Position numbers and translations under genes: made by a program
The notes under the pieces: generated by a model
Seen by the model: the letters and a program-made list of their open reading frames with translations, nothing else
Databases searched by the model: none
Told to the model about the DNA's origin: nothing
NCBI GenBank assembly: GCA_009602725.1
Contig: WELB01000025.1
Location: 123,604-137,497, forward strand
Origin: Spirogloea muscicola
Taxonomy: Eukaryota; Streptophyta; Zygnematophyceae; Spirogloeales; Spirogloeaceae
DNA length: 13,894 bases
Reading direction: 5' to 3'
Shown here: piece by piece, positions 8,078 through 13,894 of the stretch
How the letters are laid out: the number at the start of each line of letters is the position of its first letter
Numbering within the stretch: position 1 is the first letter of the stretch

Positions 8078-11000
8078 ATGGAGCTCTTACGAGTGGCGCT
8101 CCGGGTCGCAGCGCTGATTACGCTCGTGGTCGCCGCGAGCTGCTGCGTAACGGCCTCCGGTGAGGGTCCTGCTCCCTGCTTGCTCTGCAATTGCACTGAG
8201 CAGCGAGACTGATTGCTAGCGAGCTAAGAGAAAGCACGACAGCAGGTGAATCTTCCAGCTGCGTCGTGGTCACTCGAATTGAAAGATACAATGGCCAGCC
8301 AAGCTCCTGAAGCTCTGGCTTGCACGGCCTTGCCGAGTGATCAAAGTAGGATATGTGCATCAGCATATGCCCCGTTTGCTCGAGCCGGCACGGCCAACGA
8401 ATTGAGGCAACAAGGCGTGCCGCACCTTGGCCACGTCGCAGTACAGAGCATGTGAAGTCGATACTGCAGTACCAGCAATCGGGTCACAGCTGTGCTCCTG
8501 ACTGATTGCGTCCGCATGGTTGGTTATACCTGTTGTGGTTGTGCTCCCCAGCCAATGAAGGACAACTCAGGCACAGAGCCTGGCTGCACTTGAATGCAAC
8601 GTCATTCTCAGTCAGTTCTTTCCCACAGTCCAATTTGCCAATTTGATTCTTCAAGATTGTGCGCAAATTAGCTATCTTGCATACGCGAACAGTGCTAGGC
8701 ATATGTTCATGACCACGACGTTTCAAAGAACGCATGTTGAAGTGTGAGGTCATCTGGCTATTCAGGAGGCCACTCCTCGAAGAGAGTTGCGGGGACTTGG
8801 ATGGTGGACGGCAAAGGGTAACCTCCTCTACGATAATACTGGGGCTACGGTGGGTCACATGCTCCTTTGCTGGCCTCAACTGGTGCACGGAAATTTATTG
8901 TCGCACATCATAAGCAAGACGGACCACCTTTTCTGACAAACATGAGCAAGAAAGACCTCACTTTCCTGACAAGAGGCAAACTCACGACAAGGTGGCGCAC
9001 CTTGTAAGTAGCTAGTGCTTGTATGCACGGCTGTCTCCTATTGCTGTGCAATGCATAGGCATGGTTTAATACCTCGTCATCATCTTCTGCACAGGTTTAC
9101 TGCTCTGGCATCACGTGGAATGGTTTTGAGTGGTATAATGGGGCCCCGAATGGCTTGTCGGTTAGAAACTACTACGACCACATCAATCAGATGTCGTCCT
9201 TGGGATTCAACCTCCTCCGGCTTCCATTCTCTGGTTCTCTCTTCCAACCTGGCGGTTATACGCCTATGAATATCAACTACGGTGTGAACAACGACCTGCA
9301 GGTGCTGTCCTGTTGACTGAGTGTTGCCATTGTCAATGTCTTGTCACATAAATTTGACATGCTTGGCTCAGAAGCATGACAGCATAGTGAACTGGGTATG
9401 ATAATGGTTGACGGGCTTGAGCGGGGCTGAGCATGGTGCAAATTCATTCTTGACACACCTTGCGAGCTTGTGCGCTATAAACACGAGCTTGTATGAGCTT
9501 GTACGAGGCATGAGCTTAGAGTATGGCCATTGACGACTTACTTATAGCACCCCACTCTACCTCCATCAACATTTCAACCTGGCACCAGTACAGAAAACAA
9601 AACGATAATTTTGCAGGGCTTGAAATCTTTGGACATACTTGATAAGGTCATCAATGCGGCTGGAGGCGCTGGCATGAAAGTCCTCCTTGACTTCGACAGA
9701 GTTGGGGCTGGATACAACTCAAACCGGTCTGGACTGTGGTGGGAGCCCAAAACGCCTGTACCGAGTGAGGCTGCATGGGTCTCCATCTGGGTGCAGCTGG
9801 CAGCTCGCTACAAGGACAATCCCACTGTAATCGGGGTGAGCTAACCACGCATACCACACAAACTGCCATATGTGATGTTACTAAGTTATCTTTCTCCTGC
9901 TTGCTGTTTAAACTCTCTACTAGGTAAGTGGAGTCTGTGAAGCTGCAAGGAAGAGGATGTCCCAGCAATGCATGGTTTCATTTCGACATTAGCTGGCCAA
10001 TATTACTTGCTACAGGCCTTCAGAGCAATTGCAGAGCTCGTCTTGGCACCGTTCACCACATAATTTTACCTGCCAAAGTATGTCATATCCTTTACTCAAG
10101 TCCTCGCAAGTTGTTTCAGTTTGAGCTGTGGAACGAGCCTCACAACCCGACAGTGAAAAAGGCTTTCCCTGGACCTGTCTGGGCTGGCGACGGCGTCTTA
10201 CCTGGCTACAATTGGCGCTTGGCCTGCAAAAGGTAAGTTTGCAGGTCTTCTCTACTTGCATTTCATCTACTTGATACACCTGTTTGCCTAGACTCATCTA
10301 TCCTTCTTCTTTGACTCCTGTGCGTCACGTATTTGATCTTCCAACCCTGCATGACACAGGGCGGCTGATGCAATCCAAGCTATCAATCCCAATGTGCTCA
10401 TTGTCGTTCAAGGATTGTGGCAAGACACATTCTGGGGGGCAAATCTCATCCAAGTCAAGAAGTACCCGCTTGTGCTCGAGGTGAGCTAGCAACAGCATCA
10501 TGGTTTTTGTGACTTTGCTGATATTACTGTTGCTTTATTAAGGGACCACAAATCTCTGCATGGACTTTCTGTCGAGTTCACATTGACGATGACTCACACA
10601 AGTCTGCATACTCTTTCCTACTTCGTGGAGCAGGTGCCCGGCAAGCTAGTGTATGCGACACACGACTATGGCCCATACGTATGGAATCAGAAGTGGTTTT
10701 GGGTGAAGAATTTCCCATACAACTTGCCTAAGTATTGGGAGCGCACGTGGGGCTACATCAACACGGAGGGCATTGCGCCCTTGTGGGTGTCTGAATCGGG
10801 CTCCCCAATTCCAGCCAAGGCGAAGAACATCACAGACGTGCATGAGCTTGGGTGGTTTACTACTTTCAGAGCTTACGTGTACGCCAAGCGGCTGACGTGG
10901 TGTTGGTTCACGTGGGGCACCGATGCAGAGAGCCGCGATACAGGTGGCGTGCTTGAGGCTGACTGGCGCACTCCGCAGGCCCATAAGTTTGCAGAACTGG

Positions 11001-11095
11001 CGCAGATGATGCATCCGGGCTTTGGGCCATCACCGAAGTGGTCCCAACCTACGAGCCCCGGCCCCAAGATTCGCAGCCGCAGTCGCAAGAGTTAG
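8078..11095 (+). CDS. Secreted GH5 endoglucanase-like enzyme
   Basis: Exons 8078-8159, 8766-8803 (or 8817), 9095-9301, 9617-9835, 10120-10232, 10360-10480 and 10634-11095 (stop TAG) give about 413 aa. Exon 1 encodes a signal peptide (MELLRVALRVAALITLVVAA) with start context GCCATGG. The (beta/alpha)8 barrel follows: CSGITWNGFEW, LGFNLLRLPFSGSLFQPGGY (conserved Arg82), LDILDKVINAAGGAGMKVLL, ARYKDNPTVIG, FELWNEPHN (acid/base Glu188), YATHDYGPY (His270, Tyr272), LWVSESGSP (nucleophile Glu314), and WFTWGTDAESRDTGGVL (Trp354). This resembles Acidothermus E1-type GH5 cellulases, which cut beta-1,4-glucan by a retaining mechanism; the substrate here is inferred. Odd: the conserved His of the LD-R-H position is Asp136, and the exon 2 donor is uncertain. 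The C-terminus is basic and low-complexity (KIRSRSRKS); no membrane segment or carbohydrate-binding module was seen. Confidence 0.9.
8160..8765 (+). other. Long first intron of the GH5 gene
   Basis: 606 bp between TCCG|GTGAGG and the acceptor TTCAG. Phase 1 on both sides yields Gly at the junction. No coding exon was recognised inside, and the many stop codons agree with an intron. The exon that follows encodes KRVAGTWMVDGKG in the same frame. Confidence 0.6.
9302..9616 (+). other. GH5 intron with GAGCTTGT repeats
   Basis: 315-bp GT-AG intron between CTGCAG|GTGCTG and TTGCAG. Around 9470-9515 the unit GAGCTTGT(A/G) recurs several times in direct orientation, a simple local duplication. Confidence 0.75.
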
Positions 11096-11920
11096 ATGCT
11101 CGCTGCTGTCGGTGGAAGGGAATGTCTCCGAACTTGTTGAATACGTCTCATTCATTGGTGGTGCCAACAATCGGCACCACTTCACAGTACAGGCATTGCT
11201 GTACTTCGCTCTGCTCTAGAGCTCTAGGGGTGCACTCGAGTGCCCAACCAAGCCATTTTTCTGCATTCTGTGGCGAGCATGGACTTTGCGCCTTCCAGCT
11301 GCGCTTGCCTGATTGCACTCATTCATTATTTGAGAGAAGATACGAGTAAGCATTGTAAGCATTGTAAGCTCGGCATTCCTATCATGGCCTCAGCTTTGCT
11401 TAGAGATGTGTTCCAGCCCTTGCCCACTGAAGACAGTGTCCGAGTATGTGAGCACAGCTTAGTGAACCAAGTTTGATGAATGAGATGCGTTTGCATTTGC
11501 CCCACATCTCACACTTCATGACACTTGGCAAGAGGCATTCTGCTGGAAGGGCATCGCTGTTGGCGCGAGCCTGAAATGCTGTGTCAGGAGAAGGGCTCGA
11601 ACGACGTCGACTTACTCTGTGGAGGCGGACTGTTTCTCAAAAGTGGTGACTGTGGCCATCGTGTCGCAGTCATTGTATGTTATCAAGAGCAACAGAGCGA
11701 TTGTTGCCATGGGTAACAACAAATGACTGGTGCAATCTTCATATTCCTCTGCCCTTGGTGCAGTTGCACTGAAGAACAGCAAAGTGAGTGGATGGATCCG
11801 TCCACAATGTGACAATCTGGCAGGTGCGAGCCTGCCTTGTGTCATCAACACTTGCTGGTGGCGATTATGCGATGACGCGATTAACGCGGTTCTGCAATCT
11901 AATGCAATCTCTCGTAGCCT
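11096..11920. other. Convergent 3' region, GH5 and GT61
   Basis: Both neighbours end here, so it should hold their 3' UTRs. For the GH5 transcript, TGTAA motifs at 11354-11358 and 11363-11367 are candidate poly(A) signals and would give a 3' UTR of about 270 nt. I find no TGTAA on the minus strand between here and the GT61 stop. Open frames up to about 100 codons overlap in several frames and resemble nothing known. Confidence 0.5.
11347..11370 (+). terminator. Tandem TAAGCATTG repeat with TGTAA signals
   Basis: The 9-nt unit TAAGCATTG is repeated about 2.6 times, placing two TGTAA pentamers 9 nt apart. TGTAA is the established chlorophyte poly(A) signal; its use for the GH5 mRNA is inference from position. 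Confidence 0.5.
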
Positions 11921-13894
11921 TCACACCAGGACGTGGTTGTCTGCAATGACGTGCAGAAGGCGCTTGACCTCGGTCAGGTTGGCGGACGTCGCAGTGTCTT
12001 TGCCGCCAGAGCCGAGGTGGAGGTAGAAGTTCATGTCGCAGGCCTGCGCGAGGTGGTGGTAGCACGGGTTGTGCCACAGAATCGGCCTGATCTCGAACAG
12101 GGTGCTGTTGGCAGGCATGAAGATGACGTTGGTCATCGCAGCGCCGTGGACTGCCACAAACAAGCGTGCGCGGTTGAACAGCGCCTTGGCCTCCAGCAGC
12201 GGCATGCTGCCGTCGAAGATCTGCAGCCGCTCTGGGCCGAATAGCTCCTTCAAGAACGCTTCGACCGCGTCGCTCTCCACCAGCACCCGGCTTTTTGTCC
12301 TGCCGACGGGCAGCGGGCTTCCAGATCAACATTTGTGACCTGCTAGTAGGTGCTAGTAAGCGCACATTGAGAGAGAGTCATATTCAATCTAATGTCACTT
12401 TGGCAACATCAGGTGCGAAACACTTGCTGAGCCTACTCAGTGCTCAGTAAATGAGCTGGTGGCACACAGTCCTATCTTAGGTCAGGCTTGAGGGACTTCT
12501 GTCAGAAGGATGAGGATCAAAGGTTATGGAGAAGGTGAAGAGCATGGGAAATCTGCATCAGGGTGTATCGATCTGACCAGTGCTGGTATGGGATTATCGC
12601 CGAGCAGTGCTGAGTTTGGCCGAAGAGCTCACCGCTTGCCGAGGACGACGACCCAGTCCTCGATCTCGGAGGCGAGCGTGATGGGCGGGCGGGGGCCGCC
12701 GGTGTGGCGGGGCGTCCAGTCGGGGTTGAATATGGGCAGGCCGTCGCGGGGCACCAGGTGTTCGCGCCGCATGTGGCGCCACAGCGCGATCGCAGGCCGC
12801 CCGCAGGATTGGAACGAGGGGACGATGACGCGGCGCGCAAAGATGAGCTCGGGGTCGCGCACGAGGAGAGGGTAGAAGTGCTCGGGGTCGGCGGGGACGC
12901 CGAGCCACGGGATGCCAAAGGTTTGGTGGAATGAGAACTGGCCAAAGCGCCAGAGCACGGGCAAGCCGGGCAGCGCACCGAGCATGCCGCCGAGCAGCAC
13001 GAAGTTGGGCAGGATCTCAATGAGGCCGTGAAAGAAGTCGCCCCCATTCCAGAGGACGAGGTTGACAGCATCTTGCAGCTCCGTGACCTTCGTGGACTTA
13101 TTGTACTCAAAGTCGTATGACGCGCCGCAGTCGTGCCTGTGCACGTGGCCGACAGCCGCGGTCTGTCAGCATTCCGACGCCCTGCTGCGAGCCTGGATAC
13201 GGTGGGAAAGGGGGAGTGCAGGAGGGGGGGTGGAGGGAGGCAAGTACGATGAAGCACAAGAAACGGACAGGAGGAGGAGGTGAGCGAGGGAAAGAGGCAG
13301 ATGGGAGGACAGGCGCGAGGAGGGGGGGAGGGAGGGAGGGAGGGAAGGGAAGGAGGAGGGGGAGGATGGACGTGGGTTGCGCAGAGCGGAGGGAGGGAAG
13401 GGGCGGCGCGAGCGCACCGGTCGAAGTAGTAGGTCTCGTTGAACATCTGGCCGCGGATGTTGACGTACACGTTCTCGAGCACGTAGACGCGCGAGGAGAA
13501 GCGGTCCCAGCGCTGCCAGTCCTCCTTGTGGGTGCAGCGCAGGTCGTGGCGGCCGGCGGGGCCGAGGTCGGGGCAGTTGAGGGGCGGCGTGGGGAAGACG
13601 ATGTCCGAGTCGACGATGCCAGGGAAGGTGCAGACGGCGACGGCGTCGCCAAACTCGCCGCCGCACGGCCGGAGGTCTGGGCAGTCACCGCCGAGGCACT
13701 CCAGCACGCGCATGTGCTGCGGGTCCCGGTTGTAGCGGTATGCGTCGAGGTACGCGGCGGTGAGGTTGCGGCGCGCCGCCACCCAGCCAAGTCGGTGGCG
13801 GCGCCGCCAGCGGAAGCGGGGCGCCAGCGCCGCGCGCTCGCCGGCGGCCAGCCCCGCGCCGAAGTTCTGCAGCGACAGCGTCGGGACGTCGCTG
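11921..13894 (-). CDS. GT61 (DUF563) glycosyltransferase, N-terminus missing
   Basis: Minus-strand exons: >13894-13418, 13136-12633 and 12299-11921 (stop TGA), giving 452 visible residues. The frame is open to the window edge, so start codon and membrane anchor or signal lie outside. Order of motifs: a Cys-rich N-terminal part (CLGGDCPDLRPCGGEF, CTFPGIVDSD), SRVYVLENVYVNIRGQMFNE, GGDFFHGLIEILPNFVLLGG, QTFGIPWLGVPADPEHFYPL, FARRVIVPSFQSCGRPAIAL, VVVLGKRTKSRVLVESD and the C-terminal signature VAVHGAAMTNVIFMPANSTL followed by FEIRP. The His-Gly-Ala-x-x-Thr-Asn block and the FFH..IE.LPN block are typical of GT61, the group of plant beta-1,2-xylosyltransferase, EOGT and POMGNT2, which work on glycoproteins or wall glycans in ER or Golgi. 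Two N-glycosylation sequons (NLT, NET) fit a luminal domain. Donor and acceptor sugars cannot be told. Confidence 0.88.
13137..13417 (-). other. Polypyrimidine-rich GT61 intron
   Basis: 281 bp, donor CG|GTGCGC and acceptor GTGCACAG, phase 2 on both sides, restoring Arg at the junction (YYFDRHDCG). Most of it is C/T on the coding strand, that is G/A on the plus strand, including several G-run clusters. The frame can be read through part of the intron as a Pro/Ser-rich stretch, but family alignment shows that it is removed. Confidence 0.85.
13322..13344 (+). repeat. G-quadruplex motif in GT61 intron
   Basis: A G7 run followed by four GGG runs, all separated by single A residues, on the plus strand (template strand of GT61). 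One-base loops are the most favourable arrangement for a parallel quadruplex; the transcript carries the C-rich complement. Confidence 0.8.

Noticed and set aside
12517-13782. Single 421-codon minus-strand frame
   Set aside because: It combines the true GT61 first exon with read-through of the pyrimidine-rich intron and an out-of-frame part of the next exon. Family motifs continue in another frame after splicing.
1-13894. CRISPR array, transposon, insertion sequence or viral gene
   Set aside because: No spaced repeats, terminal inverted repeats with target duplications, transposase or reverse-transcriptase motifs were seen.

Overview
The window looks like nuclear DNA of a green alga (Chlorophyta, probably a Chlorella/Coccomyxa-like trebouxiophyte; the lineage is inference). 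It has GC-rich exons, many short GT-AG introns, chloroplast-type and plant-type proteins, (GCC)n/(GGC)n repeats and TGTAA-type polyadenylation motifs. No long ORF equals a gene. Most long open frames are GC-rich shadows, so the genes below were rebuilt by joining exons whose splice phases agree and whose products match known families.

Layout: (1) 1-1379, plus: 3' part of an unnamed gene joining a UIM-like helix, a Pro/Ala linker and a centrin/calmodulin-like EF-hand pair. (2) 2176-3974, minus: a DUF1997 protein, probably plastid-targeted, with a 29-nt exon and an apparent GC-AG intron. (3) 4726-6976, minus: a complete eight-exon Qa-SNARE of the SYP4/syntaxin-16/Tlg2 type, 327 aa. (4) 6977-8077: a divergent, very GC-rich promoter region with a cluster of CCTGACGC palindromes. 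(5) 8078-11095, plus: a secreted GH5 endoglucanase-like enzyme in seven exons with both catalytic glutamates but a changed conserved histidine. (6) 11096-11920: convergent 3' regions. (7) 11921-13894, minus: a GT61 (DUF563) glycosyltransferase whose N-terminus lies outside the window; one intron carries a strong G-quadruplex/polypurine tract.

This is not an operon and shows no mobile element, CRISPR array or convincing RNA gene. Three neighbours (TGN SNARE, secreted glucanase, probably Golgi GT61) all belong to the secretory or cell-wall route, but nothing in the sequence shows that they act together. The divergent pair SYP4/GH5 is the best candidate for shared control.
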